Shown: in pieces, positions 43,253 to 52,309 of the stretch
Position numbering within the stretch: position 1 is the first letter of the stretch
How the letters are laid out: every line of letters starts with the position of its first letter
From: Candidatus Freyarchaeota archaeon
GTDB lineage: Archaea > Asgardarchaeota > Jordiarchaeia > Jordiarchaeales > Jordiarchaeaceae
DNA length: 64,000 bases
NCBI GenBank assembly: GCA_030587365.1
Contig: JAUQZE010000029.1
Coordinates: forward strand, 60,950 to 124,949
Direction: 5' to 3'
Translations under genes and position numbers: made by a program
Notes under the pieces: generated by a model
Databases searched by the model: none
Seen by the model: only the letters and a program-made list of their open reading frames with translations
What the model was told of the DNA's origin: nothing

Positions 43253-43681
43253 TTAGCTTTCTGGCCATTGTCCTAGTTCTAGGATGAATCCGCATTGTTT
43301 TTGTGTGTCTAGGTAGGCGTATTTTACTCCGAAGATGTCTCCTCTTTCGATTATTTTTATGCCTGTTTTTTCTAGTTTTTTTAGTTCTTTTTCGATGTCT
43401 TTGCAATGGTAGCTTACGTGGTGGAGTCCTTCTCCTTTTTCTTTTAGGAATTTGGCGTGTGGTGTGTTTCCTTGTAGGGGTTGTATTAGTTCGATTTGTA
43501 GGTCTCCTTGCTGATATATGCCGATTTTTATTTTTCCGCTTGGTGTGTCTGTTTCTATTGTGGGGAAGGGTCCTATTCCGAGTTTTTCGAGGAATGCTGT
43601 GGTTTTGTCCATGTCTTTTACTACTATCCCTAGTTGGCTGATTTTGTAGTCCATAATTTTTTTGTTTGGTTTGCTGTTCAC
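43253..43681 (-). CDS. VOC-fold protein, methylmalonyl-CoA epimerase-like
   Basis: A 142-residue glyoxalase-fold protein starting at GTG 43681, which AGAGGAGG precedes. It follows the epimerase pattern (GIVVKDMDKTTAFLEKLGIG, GLHHVSYHCKDIEKEL, FILELGQ). However, the first metal ligand, normally His in DHIGIAV, is Gln here (SQLGIVV). The second His and the Glu are kept. It may be an epimerase with an unusual metal site or a different VOC enzyme. MeaB and the acyl-CoA dehydrogenase make methylmalonyl-CoA chemistry plausible. Confidence 0.75.
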   Translation of the reverse strand: MNSKPNKKIMDYKISQLGIVVKDMDKTTAFLEKLGIGPFPTIETDTPSGKIKIGIYQQGDLQIELIQPLQGNTPHAKFLKEKGEGLHHVSYHCKDIEKELKKLEKTGIKIIERGDIFGVKYAYLDTQKQCGFILELGQWPES

Positions 43682-43856
43682 GTTTTTGCCTCCTCTTTTT
43701 GGGATGTGTTTAAAGTGTTTTTGCTCCTAATTTACTTTTCTTTTTGGGATTGGTGAGGGTGTGGGTTGTTGGGGGGTTGGCTTGTCTATAACTTTTTATT
43801 TTGGTTTGGTCATAAAGTAGCTTGGTTTCTTATATTTTTGATTGGTTGGTGGTTTT

Positions 43857-45146
43857 GTGAAGGCTAGGGTTGTTGTTGAGGATATTTCGGATATTAGGGA
43901 GTCTTTGCTTCGGGTTTTTGATGCGTTTGGTGGTGTTGAGGAGTTTGTTAAGCCAAACTCTAAGGTTTTCATTAAGTATAATGGTGTCCACTTCGGTAAG
44001 GTGATGTACACTGATCCGAGGGTTATCGGTGAGATGGTTAGTGTTGCTAGGGGCATTACTAGGGATAGGGTTTATGCGATGGAGAATTCTACTCAGGGTA
44101 ATTTTACTCGTATGGTGGCTGAGGTTAGTGGTATTGCTAGGATTGTTGAGCAGAGTGGGGGCGAGAATCTGTACTTGGATGAGCAGAAGCCGGTTATGGT
44201 TGAGATGGGTGATGGGCGGATTTCCACCAAGTTTCCTGAGATTTTGTATGATAACCTGATTCGCAGGAAGCGGAGTAATGTTCTCATTAATATTCCTAAG
44301 CTTAAGACACATTGGGAGACTACTGTTACGCTGGGGATTAAGTGTTTTCAGGGGCTTCTTTATGATTGTGATAAGCTTGTGAATCATAATTATAAGTTGC
44401 ATCAGAAGCTTGTGGATAACGTGAAGTTTATTCGTCCGGATTTTACGATTATTGAGGGCATTACTGCTACGAGGTTTGGTCATTTTCCGCCTGAGTCGTT
44501 GCTTTCAGAGTGTGTGGTTCCCATGAATATTTTTATTGGTTCGAATGATGTGGTTGCGTGTGATACGGTGGGCGCGAAGATTCTGGGTTATGATGCTGAC
44601 GAGGTGAAACACATTAAGCTCGCCGCGGAGCAGGGATTGGGGGTTGGCAACCTCAAAGATATTGAGATTATAGGTGATATTTCGCGTTTCAGGGAACGCT
44701 TCCCCTGTGCTCCCTGTAGAAATTGCCCCAGTGAGGTTCGCTTCGTTACAGGAAAGGAGATGGCTTGCGTTGAGGGCTGCTACGGAAACACGCTATTGGC
44801 TCTCCTCTACTTCTGGTACGATTTTAAAGGTGAGGGCGGCTTCAACATTATTGCGGGGAAGGGTGTTGAGGAGAGTGAACTCGACAACCTTCTACCGGGA
44901 GATATTCTAATCGTTGGGCCTTGTACTATTGAGGAGAACTTGAACCGGGTTCGTGAAAAGTATCCCGATCGCAAAATCTACACTATACCTGAGTGTAACG
45001 ATATTGGTAAGATCACTACTTATCTGTGTGCTATGATGAAAATTAATGTTCTTAGCATGATTCCACTCGACATGAATAAATCGGTTGAAATACTACAACA
45101 GGCGATGCAAAACGGGTTGGATGCGAATCTTCCAGCAATAACTTGA
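43857..45146 (+). CDS. DUF362-domain protein
   Basis: A protein of about 429 residues with the DUF362 pattern: VFIKYNGVHFG, VLINIPKLKTHWETTVTLGIKCFQG, PDFTIIEGITATRFGHFPP, GSNDVVACDTVGAKILGYD. In a following domain are clustered cysteines (CAPCRNCPSE, CVEGCYG). The family is linked to iron-sulfur proteins of unknown reaction. I prefer GTG 43857 because GGTTGGTGG lies just upstream; TTG 43842 is the alternative. It is a single gene, without signal peptide. Confidence 0.85.
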   Translation: MKARVVVEDISDIRESLLRVFDAFGGVEEFVKPNSKVFIKYNGVHFGKVMYTDPRVIGEMVSVARGITRDRVYAMENSTQGNFTRMVAEVSGIARIVEQSGGENLYLDEQKPVMVEMGDGRISTKFPEILYDNLIRRKRSNVLINIPKLKTHWETTVTLGIKCFQGLLYDCDKLVNHNYKLHQKLVDNVKFIRPDFTIIEGITATRFGHFPPESLLSECVVPMNIFIGSNDVVACDTVGAKILGYDADEVKHIKLAAEQGLGVGNLKDIEIIGDISRFRERFPCAPCRNCPSEVRFVTGKEMACVEGCYGNTLLALLYFWYDFKGEGGFNIIAGKGVEESELDNLLPGDILIVGPCTIEENLNRVREKYPDRKIYTIPECNDIGKITTYLCAMMKINVLSMIPLDMNKSVEILQQAMQNGLDANLPAIT

Positions 45147-45322
45147 AGCCTTTTCATTTTTTGGAGGATTCTTTCCCAATTTTTGGGTTGGTTATCCCTC
45201 TTATTTTTATTCTGAACTATGATAAATGTTTAAATGTAGAAATGCGATATGGTTAATAAATTTTGCACATATATATAAAATAGGTGCTGTTCATCTTAGA
45301 GTTTATCGAGGGTTGAAATGTT

Positions 45323-46561
45323 ATGAAGTTTCTCTTTTTCAATAAAGAAGAAAGGCATTTCAGAGCGAGAGTTAAAGCATTCGCGGATAAAGTGATTGCT
45401 CCCAAAGCCGAGGAAGTTGAAAAAGGAATGTATCCAGCCCCGCTCCTAAGGAAAATTGGTGAAGCGGGCTTTATGAAGCATTTACATCCCGTGGAGTATG
45501 GCGGAACAAATAAGGGCGTAGTCCACGAATTGATTGTTGCCGAGGAAATAGCAGGGGTAAGTGCCCCCACAGATATGTCGCGCACCGCATCAGCCACACT
45601 ATGCGCAATTCCCATATCAAGATTCGGAAACGATGAACAAAAGAAAAAGTACTTGACGCCCCTAATAAAGGGAGAAATAATCGGAGCCATAGGCATCACC
45701 GAGCCGAACGTGGGGTCAGACACTGCAGCCATGCGAACTACGGCGGTCAGAAATGGAGGCGAGTATGTCATTAACGGTGAAAAACGTTTTATAACAAATG
45801 GAGCCGATGCGGATATTATTACTCTTTTTGCGGTTAATCCTGAGGTAGCGCAGAAGCGTGGTATGAGTGCTTTCATTTTCCCCACGGATACGGATGGTTT
45901 TAAGGTTGAGAAGATTTATGGTCTTATGGGTATGCATGGGATGCGTATTGCGCATTTGAGGTTTGAGGATTGCCGGATTCCTACTGAGAATATTCTTGAT
46001 CGGGATGGTATGGGCTTCAATATACTTATGGATGAGTTGAATACTGAGAGAATTTCTATTGCAGGTGAGATGATTGGAATTGCTCGTGCAGCCTTTCAGA
46101 CGGCGGTAAAATATTCCTCTGAGCGTGTACAATTCAATAGGCCGATTAGCGCATTTGAGGGAATAAACTTTAAAATTGCGGATATGGCTACCCTTCTAGA
46201 TGCTGCGGAGCTTTTAACGTTACGTGCAGCAAGAATGGTTGATAATGGTGATAGGGCGAGCAAGGAGTCCGCTATGGCTAAGGTTTTTGCAGTTGATAAC
46301 GCGTTTGAGATTTGTAACCAAGCCTTGCAAGTACTGGGCGGTGTCGGTTACACCACGGAATATCCTGTTGAGCGGTACTTGAGGGATGTCCGAATAGGAA
46401 TGATTGGAGGCGGTACCTCGGAGATAATGAGATTCCTGATTCAAAGAGAAGTTTACAAAGAATATGGCATAAAAGCCGAATTGGAAAAATCGGCAATACC
46501 GGTACCAGTTCCAAACCCTCCTAGGAGTAAAGCGGAAATGCAAGAGAATACGTATTCTTAA
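45323..46561 (+). CDS. Acyl-CoA dehydrogenase
   Basis: A 412-residue FAD enzyme that oxidises acyl-CoA to enoyl-CoA. Seen are EYGGTNKGVVHELIVAEEIA, IGAIGITEPNVGSDTAAMRT, GEKRFITNGADADIITLF, RIAHLRFEDCRIPTENIL and the C-terminal LQVLGGVGYTTEYPVERYLRD with the catalytic-region Glu in GTSEIMRFLIQ. The ATG is preceded by GGGTTGA. No electron transfer flavoprotein is nearby. A catabolic role with cobalamin-dependent acyl-CoA steps is plausible. Confidence 0.93.
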   Translation: MKFLFFNKEERHFRARVKAFADKVIAPKAEEVEKGMYPAPLLRKIGEAGFMKHLHPVEYGGTNKGVVHELIVAEEIAGVSAPTDMSRTASATLCAIPISRFGNDEQKKKYLTPLIKGEIIGAIGITEPNVGSDTAAMRTTAVRNGGEYVINGEKRFITNGADADIITLFAVNPEVAQKRGMSAFIFPTDTDGFKVEKIYGLMGMHGMRIAHLRFEDCRIPTENILDRDGMGFNILMDELNTERISIAGEMIGIARAAFQTAVKYSSERVQFNRPISAFEGINFKIADMATLLDAAELLTLRAARMVDNGDRASKESAMAKVFAVDNAFEICNQALQVLGGVGYTTEYPVERYLRDVRIGMIGGGTSEIMRFLIQREVYKEYGIKAELEKSAIPVPVPNPPRSKAEMQENTYS

Positions 46562-46696
46562 ACTATTTGTACACTCTTTCTTGAGAACCATCTTTTAATT
46601 TTTTTCAGTTTGAGGAAAAGGAAGAGTTAAGACACCATTAACGTGGAACATTTTCTGTTCGTGATGTTATATATACATTGTTTAGGTGTTCCGAGA

Positions 46697-47473
46697 GATA
46701 GTGTCAACTTAAGGTTTATTTGGAGGGGTCTTCCTATTTTTGGATTATGTTATGCATCAATTTGGTGAGATGGAGGACTCCTCCGGAGATTATTCTCTTT
46801 TCCCTGAATTTATACTTTGGGTTCAAGCTGAGCCTTCGGGATGTACGGGATCACCTTTTCGAGGAGTGGGGCTTCTGGAGGAGCCACGAGGCGGTTCGTC
46901 AGTGGGTGCAGCGTACCAACCGCGCCACCCGGCGCTACTTCGCCCGGCCCCTGAAGAGGGTCAGCCGGATCATCTTGGACGAGTCCAAGGTTCGGGTGGG
47001 CGGGGAGTGGGTTTGGCTGTGGGTAGCTCTGGACCCGGTGAGGCGGGTGGTTCTGGAGGTCTACCTCTCGAAGACCCGCAACGGGCTTGTAGCAGCGAGC
47101 TTCATGAGGAAACTCATGGAAAAATACGGCCGAAAAGTGCTGTTCGTGACCGACGGAGGGAAATGGTACCCCTGGGCGGCGGAGAGTCTGGGAGCCCGCT
47201 GGCTGTGGCTGAAAGGCGGAGTCCGGAGCTACGTGGAGCGCTGGTTCCGCACCATAAAAGACCGCTTAAGAGTGTTCAACTGCACCTTCTCCAAAAGCAG
47301 CCGGGGACTTGAGAATGCCCGCACATTCCTCAGGTTCTACGCCTACTACTACAACCATGTAAGACCCCACCAATCCCTAAAACAAAACACACCCATACCG
47401 TCACGAAAAGGCACCCGCATCCAAAGACTACAAAAGGCGCTTGAGGTGAAAAAAACCTTAAGTTGACAATATC
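46697..47473 (+). mobile_element. Intact IS6-family-like insertion sequence, 777 bp
   Basis: Terminal inverted repeats GATAGTGTCAACTTAAGG (from 46697) and GATATTGTCAACTTAAGG (read inward from 47473) differ at one base. They are flanked by a perfect 8-base target duplication TTCCGAGA at 46689-46696 and 47474-47481. One transposase fills the element. Eight-base duplications are usual for IS6. The G/C-rich coding region contrasts with its surroundings. Confidence 0.93.
46720..47466 (+). CDS. IS6-family-like DDE transposase
   Basis: About 240 residues with the DDE core: IILDESKVRVGGEWVWLWVAL (first Asp), LFVTDGGKWYPWAAESL (second Asp), then SYVERWFRTIKDRLRVF (Glu) and the closing YYYNHVRPHQSL. 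A short helix-turn-helix-like segment (LRDVRDHLFEEWGFWRSHEAV) precedes it. It appears intact, so the element may be active. The start could be TTG 46720 or ATG 46747. Confidence 0.93.
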   Translation: MEGSSYFWIMLCINLVRWRTPPEIILFSLNLYFGFKLSLRDVRDHLFEEWGFWRSHEAVRQWVQRTNRATRRYFARPLKRVSRIILDESKVRVGGEWVWLWVALDPVRRVVLEVYLSKTRNGLVAASFMRKLMEKYGRKVLFVTDGGKWYPWAAESLGARWLWLKGGVRSYVERWFRTIKDRLRVFNCTFSKSSRGLENARTFLRFYAYYYNHVRPHQSLKQNTPIPSRKGTRIQRLQKALEVKKTLS

Positions 47474-47600
47474 TTCCGAGAGTTGAGAAAATTTATATAA
47501 GTGGAAGTGTAAATTTTTCCCAAAATAGAAAAAATGGGCGTATATCTTGCTCGAAGTTTTTTTCTATTTTTGTAAAGTTTGTTTAGAAAGATGAGTTGAG

Positions 47601-48089
47601 ATGTCTGAATCTGAAGAATTTAAAGTTGTGGATGAGTTGAGACCGGGTCTTAGAAGACTTAACCTAAAAGTTAGATGTAATTCGAAAAATGAGGAAAGAG
47701 AGATTGTTTCAAGGAAAACCGGGGAAACCCTAAGGGTTACCGAAGCCCTAGTGAGGGACGAAACGGGAAGCGTACTTTTAACCTTGTGGAACGACGACAT
47801 TGATAAGATGCAGCCCGACCACGTTTACCAGCTGAGTAACGCTTACACCACCGTCTTCAAAGGCTCCCTGAGACTGAACCTGGGAAAGTACGGAAGCATG
47901 GAGGAAATAAACGAAAGCACACCCGCCGAGGTCAAACTAGATAATAACCTATCGAACAAGGTCTACGAACAGGAGCGCAGCTTCCGCCCCCGATACGGCG
48001 GCGGTGACCGTACAGAAGCGATAGAGGCGGCTATCGCGGCGGTAGAGATAGAGGCGAAAGTAGAGAGAGAAGAAGACGTTAGAAAGTAA
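47601..48089 (+). CDS. Single OB-fold ssDNA-binding protein (RPA/SSB-like)
   Basis: A 162-residue protein whose residues about 8-110 form an OB fold: VVDELRPGLRRLNLKVRCNS, VTEALVRDETGSVLLTLWNDD, VYQLSNAYTTVFKGSLRLNLG. The rest is an acidic and Ala-rich tail. It resembles crenarchaeal-type SSB and eukaryotic SOSS-B. Such proteins coat ssDNA and recruit repair factors by the tail. It is monocistronic. Confidence 0.85.
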   Translation: MSESEEFKVVDELRPGLRRLNLKVRCNSKNEEREIVSRKTGETLRVTEALVRDETGSVLLTLWNDDIDKMQPDHVYQLSNAYTTVFKGSLRLNLGKYGSMEEINESTPAEVKLDNNLSNKVYEQERSFRPRYGGGDRTEAIEAAIAAVEIEAKVEREEDVRK

Positions 48090-48163
48090 TTTCTTCTTCA
48101 ATTCTTTTTTATTATAATTATTTTTCTGCCCTACTGGCTAATATTTTTGTAGATTAAATAGTA

Positions 48164-48535
48164 TTAGGTTGTTTTGCTGGGAACCTTTTCCGCTCCTTCT
48201 TCCATCTCCGCTAGTTCCGCTGAGATTTTATCTTTCATGAGGAATATCCTCCATTCGTTTTCCAGCCAGTTCGCTACTGAGTTCTTAAGAATTGAAGCGT
48301 ATTTTTGGTTCTTTGGGATCCTCACAAGAAAATCGCGGGTATCCTCCACGATTTCCACATCAAAACCCTTGGACTCTAAGAACGCCTTCACCTTATCCCT
48401 ATCCGGGATTGAACGCATTTCGAAACGGTAATTACCTCTATCATAGTAATTGGCTAGCTCCCGGAATAAACTCTTATCCTCAAAAAAATACTTGAAAACC
48501 CATTTATTTTCAGTTTTAAAGAAGTAAACCTGCAT
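48164..48535 (-). CDS. Hypothetical protein
   Basis: About 123 residues from ATG 48535 (MQVYFFKTENKWVFKYFF). An alpha/beta arrangement with FEMRSIPDRDKVKAFLESKG and VEIVEDTRDFLVRIPKNQ, then a helical end. No known motif. An in-frame upstream start at 48556 would add seven residues. Confidence 0.65.
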   Translation of the reverse strand: MQVYFFKTENKWVFKYFFEDKSLFRELANYYDRGNYRFEMRSIPDRDKVKAFLESKGFDVEIVEDTRDFLVRIPKNQKYASILKNSVANWLENEWRIFLMKDKISAELAEMEEGAEKVPSKTT

Positions 48536-49013
48536 CTTTATCACAACACAAACCACGAAATAACAGAATCACTCAAAACCGCCGAAAAGGCGTGAGTGTA
48601 TCAGATTCCTTTCTTAACAAACAACATACCAATGTATAAAGGTTTAGTGTACGATTTCCTTTTACTCGCCCTAAATAATCTAAACGGAAATTCTAATTCA
48701 TTTATTTTATACACCAGTTCTCTCTTACCCAAAATTAACATATTGCGTCTCAAAAACTCCGCGATATAGTTTCAATCTAATACCATGAATTTCAAATTTG
48801 GTTGGTGGCGGGTGGAAGGTAAACTTTTGATAAAACATTTAAATTGTGGCTAATAATTAGATGGCTGGAATATGATGCTACGCCCCCCGCGTGATTGAAT
48901 TATTGGAAATAAGTTACAATCTATGTTTGTTTTACGGCTATAAACTGATTCGGATAATTCATGGAGGCATTTCCTCACCGGGGCGGTTCAAGTTTAGCTG
49001 GAGTTGACTGCTC
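48536..49013. other. Intergenic region with a strong bulged hairpin
   Basis: The hairpin at 48570-48598 is listed separately. The rest is A/T-rich with no reading frame I can support. Confidence 0.5.
48570..48598. other. Bulged stem-loop
   Basis: CACTCA pairs with TGAGTG and, after a 4-base bulge AAAC on one side, CGCC pairs with GGCG around the loop GAAAA. It is ten base pairs in an A/T-rich spacer, possibly part of an unannotated RNA or a leader element. Confidence 0.35.
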
Positions 49014-49523
49014 GTGGTTCTGAAGGAAACATTAAAGAAATTGACTCCGGAAAAGCAGATTGAATTTCTTCATGGAGCCTATTTTGGTGTGGATGGAGTT
49101 TGGTTTCTGGTCTGTGAGGACGAGTACGATTTTGATAAGGCTCTGTATTTAGATGGTGAGGTTTGGAGGCGTTTCGCCAAGATTTTAGCCAAAAGAGTGA
49201 AAAGAATGTTCGACGTTGAGGGAGATGATCCACGAACAGTGGCTGATACCATTATCTTACGCTGGACTATAGAAAAATGGAAATTTGAAGTGGTTGAATA
49301 TGGTCCAAAGAGGAGTGTCCTGCGTGTGTTGACTTGCCCTTGGCTTGAGGGGCTCAAAAGGTCCGATAGAGAAAAGCTTGCACCTAAAATATGCGACCCG
49401 GTTTGCGAAATTGTTTACCATAGTTGGAGCGAAGCCATAAATCCCAAAATTAAGGTGGAAAAGCCAAAAAAAATGGGAGAGGGAAACAAGTACTGCGATT
49501 TCATATTCACGCTTGAAGACTAG
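49014..49523 (+). CDS. DUF6125 / ATC-hydrolase-like protein
   Basis: A 169-residue protein with the cysteine pattern of this group: VLTCPWLEGLKRSDREKLAPKIC, DPVCEIVYHSW, then a terminal KYCDFIFTLED. The N-terminus contains HGAYFGVDGVWF. Members related to L-2-amino-thiazoline-4-carboxylate hydrolase are common in anaerobes, but their function is mostly unknown. GTG 49014. Confidence 0.75.
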   Translation: MVLKETLKKLTPEKQIEFLHGAYFGVDGVWFLVCEDEYDFDKALYLDGEVWRRFAKILAKRVKRMFDVEGDDPRTVADTIILRWTIEKWKFEVVEYGPKRSVLRVLTCPWLEGLKRSDREKLAPKICDPVCEIVYHSWSEAINPKIKVEKPKKMGEGNKYCDFIFTLED

Positions 49524-49609
49524 TTTTAAGAATTGAAACCTCAGAACCTAGCGACAATCTTAGAAAAAAAGTAATATAATACCTCATCAATCTCATAACG
49601 GTGATGTGG

Positions 49610-50020
49610 ATGTCGCTAGGTGACCGTATAAGAAAATTTTTGGGCGACGACCCCAAGAAACTCGTTGACGAGTTACTGAAAAGTATGAAAGAGGAGTACG
49701 GTGCTATCCCCTACATAGCGAAATCTATGAGTAAAAGGAGACCAGAGGCATTCATTTTTAATGCATCACAAAACCTGTTCATTACGAAGCAGCCCAAAGC
49801 AGTTTCCCAGAAGACCGCGGAGCTTTTAGCCATTGCTGCTGCAACTGCTATTGGATGCGAATACTGTATAGATTTCCACATAGAGGCGGCTATGCACCTT
49901 GGAGTATCTCAGGATGAGATATTTGACGCAATAATGATTGCCGGTTTAATATCTCAGTCATCAAAATTGGCAGTAAGCCTTAGAAAACTAGACAGAGTTT
50001 CCCCGCCTGATTCCCGCTAG
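49610..50020 (+). CDS. AhpD-like / carboxymuconolactone decarboxylase family protein
   Basis: A 136-residue helical protein with the redox motif IGCEYCIDFHIEAAMHLGVS, in which CxxC plus His form the AhpD-type active site, followed by EIFDAIMIAGLISQSSKLA. Such proteins often work as disulfide reductases or peroxidases. I start at ATG 49610, which GGTGATG precedes. It converges on glpC, overlapping by 4 bases. Confidence 0.85.
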   Translation: MSLGDRIRKFLGDDPKKLVDELLKSMKEEYGAIPYIAKSMSKRRPEAFIFNASQNLFITKQPKAVSQKTAELLAIAAATAIGCEYCIDFHIEAAMHLGVSQDEIFDAIMIAGLISQSSKLAVSLRKLDRVSPPDSR

Positions 50021-51141
50021 CGGTTTGTTTCAGAATGCTGCCCTTGGAATAATTCTGCTATATCGATTATCTTGATTTTGTTCTTGGATTTTATCAGGTT
50101 TTGTAGGCAGGCTGGACATGATGTGACGATAGCGTCAACGCCTAGCTCCTCCGCTTCTCTTATTTTGTTTTTTGCGGCTTTCTCAGCGGTTTCTAAGTTG
50201 TAAGCTCTCAGTAGACCTCCTCCTCCACAACATATTGCTTCATCTTTACACTGTTTGTATTCCTTCAGTTTTAGTCCCGGGATGTTTTTGAGCGCTTTAC
50301 GGGGTTCTTCTATTACTCCACAGCCTCTAGCCAGCTCGCAAGGGTCATGGTAAACTACCCGTAGGTCACCAACGGATTCTGGTTTTAATTTCCCCTCCTC
50401 AATGAGTCTGGATATGAACTGAGTTATATGCTCCACCCTGAAGGGGATTTCGGTGATTTTGGGGTAAACATCTCTCCACATTCTGAAACAAGCGGGGCAT
50501 GAGGTCACAAGTGTCTTTATTTTGAGATTCTTGAAAGCTTTTACATTATCCTCAATTAGTTTTTTAGCCTCTCTCAGTCTCCCTGCCATGAGTAGGGGTG
50601 CTGCGCAGCAGGTTTCATCTGGACCCAGAATGGTGAAATCCACATTTGCCATACGAAACAGCTTCACAGTTGCCGCAGGAATCCTTGCTGTGGAGGGACT
50701 GTAAGCAGAATTGCAACCAACAAAATAACCAACCTCTGCGGGAACCTTTATGCGGTCTTCAACAGGCTCTTCAAGTTCGTAAGTCCACATCAGCCAATCT
50801 TCCTTATCCGCGCCATGAATATTCCCAGACTCTCGTATATTCTCTACCATCTGTTTTATATTGCTGGGAAGCTCTTTTTCTCCAGCTTGGCCTCTGAGAT
50901 ACTCCACAACTAGAGGGACAGGTACTCCTCTTGGACACACATTTACACATGCCATACAAAGCGTACAGTTGAAGGAATCTTTGGAGGTTTGTTTCTCTCT
51001 TCTCGGGGTTCTGAAGCCCTCTGAGGCAAAGTATCTCGAGTTCACCGGTAATCCAGCTCGCGCCACAGGGCAGAAGGCAATACAGGTTCCACATCTTATA
51101 CATTTATCCGTTTTCTTAAGAAGGTCTGTTTTTTCCGACAT
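50017..51141 (-). CDS. glpC: Anaerobic glycerol-3-phosphate dehydrogenase subunit C
   Basis: A 374-residue iron-sulfur subunit. Two 4Fe-4S motifs stand at the N-terminus (CIRCGTCIAFCP and CTLCMACVNVCP), then two CCG domains (ETCCAAPLLMAGR and AICCGGGGLLRAYN). It passes electrons from GlpAB toward the quinone pool or another acceptor. It begins 1 base after glpB. The order glpK-A-B-C makes one operon. Confidence 0.93.
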   Translation of the reverse strand: MSEKTDLLKKTDKCIRCGTCIAFCPVARAGLPVNSRYFASEGFRTPRREKQTSKDSFNCTLCMACVNVCPRGVPVPLVVEYLRGQAGEKELPSNIKQMVENIRESGNIHGADKEDWLMWTYELEEPVEDRIKVPAEVGYFVGCNSAYSPSTARIPAATVKLFRMANVDFTILGPDETCCAAPLLMAGRLREAKKLIEDNVKAFKNLKIKTLVTSCPACFRMWRDVYPKITEIPFRVEHITQFISRLIEEGKLKPESVGDLRVVYHDPCELARGCGVIEEPRKALKNIPGLKLKEYKQCKDEAICCGGGGLLRAYNLETAEKAAKNKIREAEELGVDAIVTSCPACLQNLIKSKNKIKIIDIAELFQGQHSETNR

Positions 51142-51142
51142 T

Positions 51143-52309
51143 TCAATTACCCTTTAGATATTTTATTACCTCGGCGGCGGACGCGTACCCTGTAGATAGA
51201 GCAGTTCCCAGTCCGGTCATGTTTTTTTCAGATAGGGCTGAGCCAGCAACAAAAATGTTTTCAAAGCTTTTCCCACCGAAGATGAGCCTCATTTCCTTGT
51301 CTGTTTTCAGATATTCTAATATTTGTGGATTGATGGAACCTTGGAAGTCCTTTTCACTTGCTATTATTTCGTCTCTCATTATTTGTCCGGTAGCTATTAT
51401 GACTGCTTTGGATGAGATTTCCTGTTTGCTATCGTTCTCGACAATCTGGGTTTGGCAACCCTTTTTTGTTGTCTTTATTTCTACTGCCCGCCATCCAAGT
51501 CTAATTTCTACACCATTCTGTATACAGGGTTGCTCCAGCAACTGTTGTAGTCTTAGACCGGGAACGGATGGCGGAAAGGACATGGTCTCAAAAGCCTTAG
51601 CTCCTAAAATGTCCTCGAATTCGGATAAAATCTCCCTTGTTCGCCTTATTCCCAGAACTGGCGGTAATGCTAAGTAATCATAATTTCCCAAATTGTGTTC
51701 ATTCAAACTTTGGATTATCTCCTCGCTATGGGACTCCAGTAATAGTGCTAGTTGGACTGGCTGGGTTTCACTCCTATCCAGTTTTATGTAATCCGCATCT
51801 ATTTCCCAATTCTCTTTGAGTGATTTAGCAATTAAAGCCGGGGTGTGGTTCAGTAGGTTACGGAAACCAATCACAAGAACCTTGGAGCCTTCTAGGTTCT
51901 CTCTTGTTCCTCTTATCATGCTTGACTGGGCTAAAAGAGTGGGTTTAAAGAGCCCAAGCGGAGTTAGAAGCGTCAGGTTTTTTTCCAAGTTGCCTTCGTA
52001 TCTGGTGAACGAATCGTACTTTTCATTAAACTCTTGAAACGCTTGCAAAATTCTCTCTCTGCCGACAATAGCGTAGGGGTGACCGGGATTCTGGCTAATA
52101 AACTCGTCCAGCGTCTCCATGGGTTTTCTGACTTTCCCACCGTCAAAATATCCTATTAAATCTATGGTGCCTGATGAGAGTACTGTGCTGCCTAGACCGG
52201 TTGCAATTACCATTGTTGAGAGATTGGCTTCGCTGATTTTTCGGGCAGCCACCAAACCGGCCATGCCGCAACCGATTATAAGTACGTCAATGTCAATCAC
52301 GCTTTTCAC
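51143..52309 (-). CDS. glpB: Anaerobic glycerol-3-phosphate dehydrogenase subunit B
   Basis: A 388-residue flavoprotein with IIGCGMAGLVAARKISEA at the N-terminus, STVLSSGTIDLIGYF, and near the end NIFVAGSALSEKNMTGLGTAL. The pattern matches GlpB, which forms a complex with GlpA. Its start overlaps the end of glpA by 17 bases. Confidence 0.9.
   Translation of the reverse strand: MKSVIDIDVLIIGCGMAGLVAARKISEANLSTMVIATGLGSTVLSSGTIDLIGYFDGGKVRKPMETLDEFISQNPGHPYAIVGRERILQAFQEFNEKYDSFTRYEGNLEKNLTLLTPLGLFKPTLLAQSSMIRGTRENLEGSKVLVIGFRNLLNHTPALIAKSLKENWEIDADYIKLDRSETQPVQLALLLESHSEEIIQSLNEHNLGNYDYLALPPVLGIRRTREILSEFEDILGAKAFETMSFPPSVPGLRLQQLLEQPCIQNGVEIRLGWRAVEIKTTKKGCQTQIVENDSKQEISSKAVIIATGQIMRDEIIASEKDFQGSINPQILEYLKTDKEMRLIFGGKSFENIFVAGSALSEKNMTGLGTALSTGYASAAEVIKYLKGN

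Noticed and set aside
46740..47312. 190-residue ORF overlapping the transposase
   Set aside because: Out-of-frame shadow; the DDE transposase reads through the same DNA with all motifs.
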